Source: Alphaproteobacteria bacterium (GTDB lineage: Bacteria; Myxococcota_A; UBA796; CAJQPC01). Taken from it: DNA of 64,000 bases. The position numbers and the translations under genes were made by a program. The stretch is taken from NCBI GenBank assembly GCA_020632795.1, contig JACKEV010000018.1:1-64000 (forward strand), read 5' to 3'. Below are positions 51,086 to 59,694 of the stretch, one piece after another (positions within the stretch are counted from its first letter, which is position 1; each line of letters starts with the position of its first letter). A model generated the notes under the pieces. The model made no database searches. It was given only the letters and a program-made list of their open reading frames with translations, and had not been told where the DNA came from.

Positions 51086-51774
51086 ACGTTGCCCGCCCCC
51101 GGCGTGTAGGTGGAGGCGACCACGGTGGTGGCCTGGAGGGTCGTACACTTCACGATGCCCGAGAAGTCGGCCATCGCGGCCGAGACGCTCACCATGCCGG
51201 CGGACACCTCGACCTTGCTGCCGGTCACCGAGACCGTGGACGCGGCGTCGACGGTCACCCCGCCGGAGTCGATGGTCACCGTGTTGCCGGCGGCCACGAT
51301 CTCGACCTTGCCGCCGCCGTCGTCGGTCAGCGTGCCGGTGACCCCGCCGGGGGTGGAGAAGGCGATGGTGTCCTGGCCGCCGCCCTCCTCCACGATGGCG
51401 ATGCGGGTGCCGTTCTTGCCGGTCAGGGTCCAGCGGTCGACCCGGTCGCCCCCCAGGGTCTCGGGGGCCGACTGTGCGCCGTTCCACAGGGAGCCGACCA
51501 CCACCGGGAAGCGGGGGTCGCCGTTGACGAAGGTGACCAGGACCTCGTCCCCCACGTCGGGGATGAAGAACGCGCCGCGGTCGGTTCCGGCGAAGGGCGC
51601 GGCCACGCGCGCCCAGATCGGTCCGTCCTGGCCGTCGGGGCCGTCGCAGCTCATCAGGCGGATCTCGACGCGCTTGCCGGAGTCCTCGACCGTGATGACC
51701 TCGGCGAGCTGGGCCTCGGAGAAGCAGGGCGCCCAGCCGCCGGGGGGCCGCTCGAACGGGGGGAAGGGGGTCAT
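51079..51774 (-). CDS. Spike protein gpV/gp5-like OB-fold and needle (231 aa)
   Basis: Residues about 25-100 form the OB-fold of baseplate assembly protein V (IWARVAAPFAGTDRGAFFIPDVGDEVLVTFVNGDPRFPVVVGSLWNG), the most conserved VgrG segment. The remaining part is a repetitive beta helix (GGKVEIVAAGNTVTIDSGGVTVDAASTVSVTGSKVEVSAGMV) like a gp5 needle. ATGA overlap with the gpD-like gene shows that the two halves of the usual VgrG/Afp8 spike are separate here. Confidence 0.93.
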   Translation of the reverse strand: MTPFPPFERPPGGWAPCFSEAQLAEVITVEDSGKRVEIRLMSCDGPDGQDGPIWARVAAPFAGTDRGAFFIPDVGDEVLVTFVNGDPRFPVVVGSLWNGAQSAPETLGGDRVDRWTLTGKNGTRIAIVEEGGGQDTIAFSTPGGVTGTLTDDGGGKVEIVAAGNTVTIDSGGVTVDAASTVSVTGSKVEVSAGMVSVSAAMADFSGIVKCTTLQATTVVASTYTPGAGNVW

Positions 51775-52862
51775 CCAGCGTCTCCCAGGTAGGCGCAGGC
51801 GGCCTCGATGTCGGTCTCGTAGCCGCGCTCCAGGTCGAAGCGGTGGCAGGCTCGCGTGATGAGGTAGGTGTTGCTGAACCGCGGCCCCAGGCCCCGGGCC
51901 GCGACGTGTGCGCCGACCCGCAGGGCGGGGTTGCCCGCGCAGGTGCCCTCCAGCACCACGAAGCGCCGCGCGCGCTGGCGCCAGGCGGCCTCGACCAGGG
52001 CGTCGGCCTCGGCGCTGTCCTCTACGGCGAGGTGGCCGAGGTGCTCGGAGCGAGGGCGCAGCTCCTGGGGCAGCAGCTCGGCGCCGATGCGCCCCGCACC
52101 CGGGCCCGGGGCGGCGCTGCCCCCGGCGCGGGCGCCCACCCGCTGGCCTTCAGCGGCGTCCCACCCGGTCAGGGTGATCTGGGTGACCTGATGGGCGAGG
52201 TCTGCGAACACCCGGGCCTCGCGGAGCTGACTGTGCAGGTGGACCTCCACCGGGGTGGGGGCGTCCTGGTCGCGGGGGGCGGCGTGCAGGGTGTCGCCTT
52301 GGACCCACATCGCGACGTCGTGCCGGTCCAGCACCCTGCGCAGGAAGGCCAGGTCGCTCTCGTTGCGCTGGACCTGCACCCCCACGGTCGCGCTGAGCCC
52401 GGCGAGGCTCGTGGTGACGCCGCTGCCTTCGAGCACGGCGTCGACCAGCTCCTGGAGGCTGCCCTCCTCGTAGGTCTTCGTGCGGCGCCGCATCCGCGCC
52501 TTCTGGAGGACGTCCTCGGCGAAGACCACCAGCTCGGGGGGGTCGTGCTGGGGAAAGCGGGCCTCCAGGCCGGTCACCACGCCGTAGAAGACCTCGGTGG
52601 GGTCCTGCTCGTCGCCGCACTTCACCCGAACCCGGGAGCCCAGCGCCAGGAGCTCCTCGTCCTCGAACGCGAAGTCGGCGTCGCCCTGGTCGTCGCTGAC
52701 GATGTTGCTGAACCGCAGCTCCATCGTGGCGAGCCCGTCGTCCTGCTCCTCCACGGTCATCGAGAGCAGCAGATCGCGCAGCTCGGCGTGGGTCTGCTCG
52801 TCGACGAGCACGGTGGGCCGGGCGCTGTAGGCCGGATCCTCGCTCAGGGCTTTCTCGGGCAA
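51771..52862 (-). CDS. Spike base gpD/gp27-like protein (363 aa)
   Basis: Start is TTG with GAGGAG about 8 nt upstream. Sequence matches phage late control gene D: LELRFSN-like opening, RVKCG...VFYGVVTGLEARFPQHDPPELVVFAEDVLQKARMRRRTKTY, SDLAFLRRVLDRHDVAMWVQGDTLHAAP, and the C-terminal YLITRACHRFDLERGYETDIEA. Forms the trimeric base of the spike on which the gpV-like protein and PAAR stand. Confidence 0.9.
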   Translation of the reverse strand: MPEKALSEDPAYSARPTVLVDEQTHAELRDLLLSMTVEEQDDGLATMELRFSNIVSDDQGDADFAFEDEELLALGSRVRVKCGDEQDPTEVFYGVVTGLEARFPQHDPPELVVFAEDVLQKARMRRRTKTYEEGSLQELVDAVLEGSGVTTSLAGLSATVGVQVQRNESDLAFLRRVLDRHDVAMWVQGDTLHAAPRDQDAPTPVEVHLHSQLREARVFADLAHQVTQITLTGWDAAEGQRVGARAGGSAAPGPGAGRIGAELLPQELRPRSEHLGHLAVEDSAEADALVEAAWRQRARRFVVLEGTCAGNPALRVGAHVAARGLGPRFSNTYLITRACHRFDLERGYETDIEAACAYLGDAG

Positions 52863-52873
52863 GGGGGGGCTCC

Positions 52874-53044
52874 TCAGGTGGCGCGGCGGCGCAGGCGCAG
52901 GCGTCGGACACGGTGGAGCGCGCGGGTGAGGCGCTCCGGCTCCGGCGGGGCAGGCGGCTGGGTGGACGGCGGCTCGGAGGGGCTCTCCGTGGTGGCGGGG
53001 GCAGGCGCCACGGTCCCGACCACCTCATCGAACACGATTCCCAT
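52874..53044 (-). CDS. Small 56 aa eCIS protein (Afp6-position)
   Basis: Reading frame MGIVFDEVVGTVAPAPATTE..., proline-rich middle, C-terminus HRVRRLRLRRRAT very basic. The ATG directly follows the TAG of the LysM-type gene, with GAGGAAG about 8 nt upstream, and the stop lies 11 bp before the gpD-like gene. Tight fit on both sides argues that it is real although short. Its place next to the LysM protein recalls the small Afp6/Pvc6 products; the role is unknown. Confidence 0.6.
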   Translation of the reverse strand: MGIVFDEVVGTVAPAPATTESPSEPPSTQPPAPPEPERLTRALHRVRRLRLRRRAT

Positions 53045-53887
53045 CTAGGCTTCCTCCTGGTTGAACAGCCCGCCGAAGCGCATCCTGCTCTTGAAGGCCG
53101 CGGTGGCCCCGACGTCGGTCCGCAGGCTGGCCGCGCCGGAGAGCTGCGCCTGGCCGCCCAGGGCGACGCCCGCGACCGCGCTGAGGCCGCCGGAGCCGGC
53201 CCCCTGGAGCAGGCGCTGCGGGTCGAGCTTGCTGGAGATGTCCGGTGAGATCACCACCGAGTCGACGTTGGGGTGCCTCAGGCTCTCGACGCCGTTCGCG
53301 GCCGCGATGGCTCGGGCCGCGCTCGGGTCGCCGGCCGCGTTGGCCAGCCCCTGGATGCCTGTGGGGCCTTCAGGGGCGGACGTCCCGTCCTTCGCCGCCT
53401 GCTGCGTCTTCTTGTCCCCGCTGGAGCCGGGTTTGTCGAAGGCCTTGTCCTGCTTGGACAGGCCGAGGCTGACCGCCGCGCGCAAGGGCACGCCGTCGGC
53501 CGAGAACAGCTCCAGGGTCTCCCTGAAGGACTCCACGACGCCCCGGAACGAGAAGGTCCCCCACTGGAAGGTCACCTGAGGGGGCACCTTCCGAGGGGAG
53601 TCGTCGCCCTTGTCGTCGGCGGGCATCATCAGGGCGGCGAGCCTGCGGGTCTGTGTGCGCACGTCCTGGCCGTCGTGGGTGGAGTCGAAGACCAGCTCCA
53701 TGCTGAGCTTCGCGGTGCTCTGGGTGACGTACTGCTTGACCTGACTGTTCTTGCCCTTGTTCTCCAGGGTGTTGGACAGCGAGGTCTGCAGCCTCTCCGG
53801 GTTGAACTGGACCTCGATGGTCTCCGCGCCGCCGCCCTTCCGCTCCACCTTGAAGCTGGCGTGGACGACCGTGGGCTCGGGGATCAT
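53045..53887 (-). CDS. Tube/baseplate adaptor with LysM-like C-terminus (Afp7-like, 280 aa)
   Basis: The ATG overlaps the previous stop (TGATG). N-terminus FNPERLQTSLSNTLENKGK...LSMELVFDSTHDGQDVRTQTRRLAALM and VTFQWGTFSFRGVVESFRETLELFS are characteristic of the CIS tube/adaptor family. The C-terminal ~80 residues look like a LysM unit (GDPSAARAIAAANGVESLRHPNVDSVVISPDI). The family connects the inner tube to the spike and baseplate hub. Confidence 0.85.
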   Translation of the reverse strand: MIPEPTVVHASFKVERKGGGAETIEVQFNPERLQTSLSNTLENKGKNSQVKQYVTQSTAKLSMELVFDSTHDGQDVRTQTRRLAALMMPADDKGDDSPRKVPPQVTFQWGTFSFRGVVESFRETLELFSADGVPLRAAVSLGLSKQDKAFDKPGSSGDKKTQQAAKDGTSAPEGPTGIQGLANAAGDPSAARAIAAANGVESLRHPNVDSVVISPDISSKLDPQRLLQGAGSGGLSAVAGVALGGQAQLSGAASLRTDVGATAAFKSRMRFGGLFNQEEA

Positions 53888-54384
53888 GTCGCACCTCCGT
53901 CCACCGGGACCTCGTGGAGCCCCTCGTGGACCAGGTGGAGCTCCTCGACGCCGACCGACCCGGACGCGGCGGCGTTCAGATCGGCGGCCTTGTACTTCAC
54001 CGGCATCGCCCGCTGGAGGACCCAGGAGAGCTTGTCTGTGTCGGATGCGTCCTGCACCGTGATGGTGACCTGGAGTCTGTAGGTGTAGCCCCCGAGCGCG
54101 ACCTGCTGGAACCACTTCGCCAGCTCGCGGTTGTCGGTGATGCCGCGCTTGAGCACGACGGTGGCGAAGCTCACCCGCCCGACCCGCAGGATGGTGCCGT
54201 AGTTCCGGCCGCCCTCCCTGATGATCCTGGGCTCCATCGTGGCCTCCAGGCCCGTGCACTCCGAGAAGGCGCCGCGGCAGATCACCACCGGCCCCTTCTT
54301 GGAGCCGGACAGCGGCGTCTCGGCGAACGCGACGTTGAATCGGAAGGGGATGAGCGGGAGGCTCTCCTGGGCAGGCGTAGCCAT
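53884..54384 (-). CDS. Second inner-tube protein, hub-proximal (Afp5-like, 166 aa)
   Basis: gp19-type tube fold: FRFNVAFAETP, AFSECTGLEATMEPRIIREGGRNYG, VSFATVVLKRGITDNRELAKWF, and a strand-rich end with VEELHLVHEGL. ATG at 54384 has GGAGGAG 5 nt before it; a GTG codon just upstream is an alternative. A second, different tube protein adjoining the baseplate genes is normal in eCIS. Confidence 0.87.
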   Translation of the reverse strand: MATPAQESLPLIPFRFNVAFAETPLSGSKKGPVVICRGAFSECTGLEATMEPRIIREGGRNYGTILRVGRVSFATVVLKRGITDNRELAKWFQQVALGGYTYRLQVTITVQDASDTDKLSWVLQRAMPVKYKAADLNAAASGSVGVEELHLVHEGLHEVPVDGGAT

Positions 54385-55997
54385 CACATCTCCTCCAGCC
54401 CGGCGAGCCGCACCTGGCCCCCCCGGGCGACCGAGAGGCTCACGGCGATCTGGTCCACGGGCAGCGAGGGCTGGAAGCGCACCTCACAGGTGAGCCGCCC
54501 GCTGTCGAGATCGTGCTGGGTCATCGTGCTGCGATCGCAGCGCACCTCGAAGGCCGCCCGGGCGTCCTCGCCGCGCAGCGCTCCCGCGTGGAAGAGCGAC
54601 AGCATCACCTCTGCCATCTGTGTTCGAAGCAGCCCCCACGTCCGGGGGCTGGAGGGCTCGAAGGTGGTCTCCAGGCCGACCTGCTCAGCGGCGCGGAGGA
54701 TCACGGAGACCAGACGGCTGACCGGGCCGTGGCGGTAGACCTCGTCCCGCGAGGGGGTCCGGTCACCGCGCAGCCGCAGACCCGCCGGGGTCCAGACGAG
54801 CAGGGACACCCGGTCACACAAGGCCCTGTGGTCCCCCAGCTCGGGGAAGCGGTCCTGTGACGCCGGGGCCTCCATCTGGGCGCGGGACAGCGCAGGCTCC
54901 AGGCCCGTCACATCCCCCAGAGTCGCGCCGGCAGCGCTGCGCCAGGTCCCCCGGGTCAGGGCGTTTCGGGCGAGCACGCCCGCCAGCACCGGGCCAGGCG
55001 GCTCCAGCCCCTCGGGCAGGGCCACCGCCCCCGACGTGCGCACCCAGGGCCACGCGAGCTGGATGAACGCGCTCGCCACGCCGCCCTGATCGATGGGCTG
55101 GAAGGCCCCCCACTCGCTGAGCGCGGTCATGGGGTCGCGGGCCATCTCGGCGAGAGGGTCCAGCATTGGATCAGCGGACGGCGGGGTCTGCGCGGGCAGC
55201 GGGATGCCGGCGATCAGGTGGACCGTGCGCAGCAGGCGATGCTGGAGCAGCCGGCCGACCGCGTTCAGAGCCTGGAGCCACAATTCGTAACCTGGAAGGT
55301 CACAACGGGGAACATGCACCGGAGCGCGTCGTTTGTCCGACGGGGGCTCCGGCGCGGGCTCGGCGCACTCCAGGAAGACCTCCTCCTGCTCGACCGTCTC
55401 CGGCTGGAAGGGCGCGGGGCTCGGCCTGGGGGAGACCATCTCACACAGATCCGGCAGGTTCAGAAGACTGACGTCGGGCAGCCCGAAGAGGTGCGCGACC
55501 CCGCGCCAGTCGGAGCGGTCGTGGGGGGCGGGGCGCGGCCCGCCGTCCAGGCCCGGGATCAGCAGGTCGAGCGCCTGGCGCCGTTTGGCGAGTGACCAGG
55601 GCTTCACTGGCGGGGCCAGGGGCGGGGGCACCCGGATGGCCACAACGTAGCAGCGACGCCCGCCCTGGGCGAAGAATGAACGGACCGCTGCACCCATCCA
55701 GGTGGAGCCCAGCCCGCCGAGGGGGTCGACGGCGCGCCGCTCCCAGGCGAACAGTCGGTCGAAGCCCACCCAGTCCTCCACCGGGATGGGCAGGCCCAGC
55801 CCCTCGTCGTCCTGGAGACGCCGCCGCCATCCCTGCTCCTCCAACCAGCGCCGCAGCGCATCGGGCAGGGGGAGCGCCGCAGAGTCCGGCCCGTCCACCC
55901 GCCGCCGATCCACGAAGCCGACGAAGCAGGCGACGTCCGCCCGCTCCGGCGCGCTGGGGCGCGCTTCGGTCTCGACCTCGAAGCTCAGTCCACGCAT
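54384..55997 (-). CDS. Diverged second sheath-like protein (537 aa)
   Basis: The C-terminal ~70 residues clearly match the sheath at 56505-58874 (FEVRCDRSTMTQHDLDSGRLTCEVRFQPSLPVDQIAVSL against the sheath VRCDRSTMTQNDLDNGRLVCEI). FFAQGGRRCYVVAIR matches the sheath YFENGGRRLYVARV. The N-terminus lacks the usual APGVYVEE opening and large parts are shorter or changed. It may form the first or last sheath ring, or a baseplate-attached collar, rather than the main sheath. Confidence 0.7.
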   Translation of the reverse strand: MRGLSFEVETEARPSAPERADVACFVGFVDRRRVDGPDSAALPLPDALRRWLEEQGWRRRLQDDEGLGLPIPVEDWVGFDRLFAWERRAVDPLGGLGSTWMGAAVRSFFAQGGRRCYVVAIRVPPPLAPPVKPWSLAKRRQALDLLIPGLDGGPRPAPHDRSDWRGVAHLFGLPDVSLLNLPDLCEMVSPRPSPAPFQPETVEQEEVFLECAEPAPEPPSDKRRAPVHVPRCDLPGYELWLQALNAVGRLLQHRLLRTVHLIAGIPLPAQTPPSADPMLDPLAEMARDPMTALSEWGAFQPIDQGGVASAFIQLAWPWVRTSGAVALPEGLEPPGPVLAGVLARNALTRGTWRSAAGATLGDVTGLEPALSRAQMEAPASQDRFPELGDHRALCDRVSLLVWTPAGLRLRGDRTPSRDEVYRHGPVSRLVSVILRAAEQVGLETTFEPSSPRTWGLLRTQMAEVMLSLFHAGALRGEDARAAFEVRCDRSTMTQHDLDSGRLTCEVRFQPSLPVDQIAVSLSVARGGQVRLAGLEEM

Positions 55998-56029
55998 GGG
56001 CTACCGTGCTCGCTTTGGGGGGCGTCGGA

Positions 56030-56488
56030 TCAGTTCAGCTCCAAGGACTCGATGGAGAGGACGATCTCCTCCATCGCCACGTCACCGTGGGCCTTGGCGG
56101 CCAGGGTCGGGCCGGTCCACTTCAGCGGGATGGCGCCCCGCAGGGTCCAGGACGCGGCGGGCTCACCGGCCTCGTCCTGGAGGGTGATGACCACGTCCTT
56201 CCTGGCCAGGGAGCCGGTGGTGCGGACCGCCTCGATCCACTCCCACATCTTCTTGGTGTTGATCAGCCCGCGCTTCAGGGTGACGTCGGAGACCTTGAAC
56301 AGGCCCGCGACCTTCCTGACGTGGTTGCCCTTGGCGTTTCCGGTGCGGTACTCCGCGACCGTGAACTCCGTGCCCAGGCCGGACACGTCGGAGAAGCCTC
56401 CGGTGACGTGATCCTGGGGATCCAGCTCCGGGATGCTCACCTGGAAGTTGAACGCGCCGTAGGGGATCTGTCGGTTGCCGTTGCTCAT
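56030..56488 (-). CDS. Major inner-tube protein (Afp1-like, 152 aa)
   Basis: Start MSNGNRQIPYGAFNFQVSIP, then GGFSDVSGLGTEFTVAEYRTGN, VTLKRGLINTKKMWEWIEAVRTTG, and the end VAMEEIVLSIESLELN: the gp19/Hcp-like tube fold. AGAGGA before the ATG. Lies directly after the sheath gene, the usual order, and its codons are clean of rare use, as expected for an abundant structural protein. Confidence 0.93.
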   Translation of the reverse strand: MSNGNRQIPYGAFNFQVSIPELDPQDHVTGGFSDVSGLGTEFTVAEYRTGNAKGNHVRKVAGLFKVSDVTLKRGLINTKKMWEWIEAVRTTGSLARKDVVITLQDEAGEPAASWTLRGAIPLKWTGPTLAAKAHGDVAMEEIVLSIESLELN

Positions 56489-56504
56489 GAGGGTCCTCTT
56501 TGAA

Positions 56505-58874
56505 TCAGTCGCGCGCGGACGCGGTCTTCTGGCCGATGCGGAAGATGACGAACTCCGCCGGGCGGATGATGGCGACGCCGATCTCGCAGACCAGTCGGCC
56601 ATTGTCGAGGTCGTTCTGGGTCATCGTGCTGCGGTCGCAGCGCACGAAGTAGGCCTCCTTGCGGGAGGCGCCGAGCAGTGCCCCGCCGCGCCACTCGTTG
56701 TAGAGGAAGGCGTCGAGGGCCTCGCGTACGTTGGCCCACAGTCGCTCGCCGTTGGGCTCGAAGACGACCCACTGCATGCTCCGGTCGATCGAGGCCTCCA
56801 GGTAGTTGAAGTAGCGGCGATCGCTCACATACTTCCACTCCGGATCCGAGCTGATCAGCCGCGCCCCCCACACCCGGTTGCCGCGCCCGGTGAGGGACCG
56901 CAGACAGTTGACGCCGAAGGGGTTGAGGGCCTCCTGCTCGCCGTGGCTCAAGTTGCGCTCGAAGCGCAGCGCCCCGAGCACGATCTCGTTGGCCGGGGCC
57001 TTCCAGACCCCGCGCTCGTTGTCGTTCCGGGCGTAGATCCCGCAGATGTAGCCGGAGGGCGGGAGGTTGATCTCCCGAGGCTGGCGGACGCCGGGTCGGG
57101 CCAGGGGGTTGGGGGCGGTGATCCAGGGGTAGTAGAGGGCCGCCCGGATGGAGTCGAACTTCCCCCGGTGCTCCTTGATCTCCTGGGGTTCGTAGTTCGG
57201 CGGGGCGTCGAGGACCGCGATGCGGTAGCGGCTCTGGGTGTCGACGTGGGTGATGAGGGCGTTGGCGATGGCCTGGCCCTCTGCATAGGCGGACGCGCCC
57301 GGCGTCGCGACGATGGAGATGTCGTCCACCCGCTGGAGGGCCTTGAGGCCGCCCTCGGGCGTGTTCGCGGCGGCCTCCTGGGTGTAGGCGGCGGCGATGG
57401 GCTCGGCCCCGTCGGAGCCGCGGCTCAGGCGCAGGACGGGGTCGTCGCCCCCGCTGAAAAGCAGCGCGCGCAGCGCGACGCCGTCGACGCCAGCGGCCAC
57501 TTCCACCCGGTACAGATTGCGGAGCCGGTCCCCGAGGCGATCGGGCCGCGCCGGCATGCGGTGGCCCAGCCACTGGGGGTGGGTGGGGTCGAAGGCGGCG
57601 CCCTCCACGACGTGGATGCTGCCGTCGGCGTCGGTGGCCAGGACGTTGAGGCTGAGCAGGTCGAGGGTGTTGCCCTCCAGATCGGCCAGGTTCAGCGGGT
57701 CGCCCAGGCCGTTCACGAGCCAGTCGCCGGACTTGAGGAGGGCGTACCGGGTCTGGTTGCCCTCGGTGCCCTGGGCCGCCGGACCGACCGCCAGGCCGAG
57801 CGCCCCGTGGATCGCGGTCGGGTCGTCGCGCAGCACCAGGGTCTTGTTCGCGCCGGTGGCGGTCGTGCGGAGCAGCAGCTTGCCGGCGGCGTCTGTGGTG
57901 GCCTCGACCCCCTTACCGTTCAGCAGGGCGTTCAACTCGGCCACGGTGACCTGGCGGAGCGAGACCACGTCGCCCGCTCCGTTCTGCTGGATATCCGCGT
58001 CGAAGCCGAGATCTGCGCTGGCCTTCACAGAGACGCGGCTCCCTGTGCCCCGCCCGTCGCTGGTGAGGACGAGCTTGTTGGCGTCCAGCGCGACGTGGCC
58101 CCCCCTCAAGCCCGCGTTGAGGGCGACGGCCAGCGCAGCGTGCGTGTACGGGCCGGCGTGTACGACGGCGCTCTGCTCGACGCCGTCCTCGAAGGTCACC
58201 GTCAGGGTCGTGTCGTTGGCCAGGTTGATGGGCGCCCCAGCCAGCGGTTGCTGCGCGGTCACGGCCGCTGCGGTCGCGCTGAGCGTGACGTCGTCGTCGT
58301 TGCCGTCCAGCGTGAACAGCAGCTTGCCCGGGTCGGGCAGCGCGAAGGGCGGCGTCCCGCCTGGCCCCAGCGTGGCCGGCGTCGCGCTGGTGCCGCCGAT
58401 ACGCATCAGCGAGCCCGAGGGGACGCGCCCTTTCGTCAGGACCGTCGAGGAGATCGGGCTGGCGATCTGCTGCAGGGCCACGGTGCCGTCCCCGGCCTTC
58501 CCCGGGTTCCGGGCGTAGAACGTCACCTTGACGTCGCCCGCGGCGTCCCTGACCTCGACCCGGGAGGCGCCGTCCTCGGCCGCCAGCGCGTTGTACACCC
58601 GCGCCACATAGAGCCGCCGCCCGCCGTTCTCAAAGTACGCCCGCGCGGCGTGGGCCAGGTAGTTGGGGGTGGGCGGATTGCCGAACGCCAGATCCTCCAG
58701 CTCCCCGTAGACGCGCGCGAAGTCGCCGAAGCTGGTCAACAGCACCGCCTCGCCGACCGGACCCTTGCGGGTGGGCCCGGCGAAGGCGGTCGTGCTGGTG
58801 CTGACCCCCTCGATGGACTTGGCTCGGAAGCTGGTCTCTTCTACATAGACGCCAGGGGCGAGGTATTCAGGCAA
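56505..58874 (-). CDS. Contractile sheath protein (789 aa)
   Basis: N-terminus EYLAPGVYVEETSFRAKSIEGVSTSTTAFAGPTRKGP with SFGDFARVYG is the sheath hallmark. A long variable insertion (about residues 110-440) separates it from the C-terminal sheath domain (YPWITAPNP, GYICGIYARNDNERGVWKAPANE, VWGARLISSDPEWKYVSDRRYFNYLEASI, MTQNDLDNGRLVCEIGVAIIRPAEFVIFRIGQ). It is the outer contractile layer. The insertion probably decorates the particle surface. Confidence 0.95.
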   Translation of the reverse strand: MPEYLAPGVYVEETSFRAKSIEGVSTSTTAFAGPTRKGPVGEAVLLTSFGDFARVYGELEDLAFGNPPTPNYLAHAARAYFENGGRRLYVARVYNALAAEDGASRVEVRDAAGDVKVTFYARNPGKAGDGTVALQQIASPISSTVLTKGRVPSGSLMRIGGTSATPATLGPGGTPPFALPDPGKLLFTLDGNDDDVTLSATAAAVTAQQPLAGAPINLANDTTLTVTFEDGVEQSAVVHAGPYTHAALAVALNAGLRGGHVALDANKLVLTSDGRGTGSRVSVKASADLGFDADIQQNGAGDVVSLRQVTVAELNALLNGKGVEATTDAAGKLLLRTTATGANKTLVLRDDPTAIHGALGLAVGPAAQGTEGNQTRYALLKSGDWLVNGLGDPLNLADLEGNTLDLLSLNVLATDADGSIHVVEGAAFDPTHPQWLGHRMPARPDRLGDRLRNLYRVEVAAGVDGVALRALLFSGGDDPVLRLSRGSDGAEPIAAAYTQEAAANTPEGGLKALQRVDDISIVATPGASAYAEGQAIANALITHVDTQSRYRIAVLDAPPNYEPQEIKEHRGKFDSIRAALYYPWITAPNPLARPGVRQPREINLPPSGYICGIYARNDNERGVWKAPANEIVLGALRFERNLSHGEQEALNPFGVNCLRSLTGRGNRVWGARLISSDPEWKYVSDRRYFNYLEASIDRSMQWVVFEPNGERLWANVREALDAFLYNEWRGGALLGASRKEAYFVRCDRSTMTQNDLDNGRLVCEIGVAIIRPAEFVIFRIGQKTASARD

Positions 58875-58932
58875 GGGTTCCCCCTTCGCTCGGGTGGTTG
58901 GGGTGGGTTCGGGAGACAGACAAGAGGGCTCC

Positions 58933-59694
58933 TCAGGAGAGGTCGATCTGCATGGGGATCCGGATGGGGTAGTGCTGTCCGGACGACAGCGAGAAGGAGG
59001 CGACGGAGGAGCGCCGCAGGTGGGTCCAGACCCCCTGCAGCGCGTCGGGATCCGGGACCGCCTGCAGGGTCCGCTCGGCGTCGTACAGCGCGGGGTGGGC
59101 GCCGGCCTGCACGCTGACGGTCAGCCCCTGGGCCAGGACCGCCGTGTCCGCTGAGGCCCCCCAGGTCACCCGAGGGATGTCGGGGACGCGGAGCTGCGCC
59201 TCCCCCTGGTCGTCGGTCATGCCCCAGACCTCGACCGTGCTCCCGGCGGTGAGGCGGAGCAGCGCCCCGGGCAGGCGCACGCCGACGGTGTCCTGGACCT
59301 GGGCGCGCACGACCGCCCAGCCCGACCGCGCGGGGGCGGCGGGCGAGGGCAGGAGCTGGAGGGTATGGGGGGTGAACAACGCGGGCCCGGCCTGATCGGC
59401 GGGGCGTTCCTTCGGCCAGGGCAGGGTGAACGTAGCGATTCGCCGCAGGTACTGCCCCAGGGGGTCGGAGATCTCCACGGTCGCGTTGTGCGGGGGCGTG
59501 TTCGCCGGGGGCGCCTCGAAAGCGACGGTGTAGTCCTGGAAGCCGGGGGCGTCCCGGATGACGTAGAGCCCGCTGCGGTTGCGGAAAAGGGTGAGGGTCT
59601 CGGAGCGCACCCGCAGCGGGCGCTCGACCGGGAGTCGGCTGGTGGCGTCGACCAGGCGCAGCGCGCCGAGGTAGCGGGTCACCGCGCCGGTCAC
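58933..59694 (-). CDS. Carboxypeptidase-regulatory-like eCIS protein (253 aa)
   Basis: GTG start overlapping the stop of the DUF4255 gene (GTGA). N-terminus GAVTRYLGALRLVDATSRLPVERPLRVRSE; later FRNRSGLYVIRDAPGFQDYTVAFEAP, and in the C-terminal half a carboxypeptidase-regulatory/Ig-like pattern (PGALLRLTAGSTVEVWGMTDDQGEAQLRVPDI). No catalytic residues. Such proteins often sit next to the DUF4255 gene in eCIS loci. Possible cap or surface role (inference). Confidence 0.65.
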   Translation of the reverse strand: MTGAVTRYLGALRLVDATSRLPVERPLRVRSETLTLFRNRSGLYVIRDAPGFQDYTVAFEAPPANTPPHNATVEISDPLGQYLRRIATFTLPWPKERPADQAGPALFTPHTLQLLPSPAAPARSGWAVVRAQVQDTVGVRLPGALLRLTAGSTVEVWGMTDDQGEAQLRVPDIPRVTWGASADTAVLAQGLTVSVQAGAHPALYDAERTLQAVPDPDALQGVWTHLRRSSVASFSLSSGQHYPIRIPMQIDLS

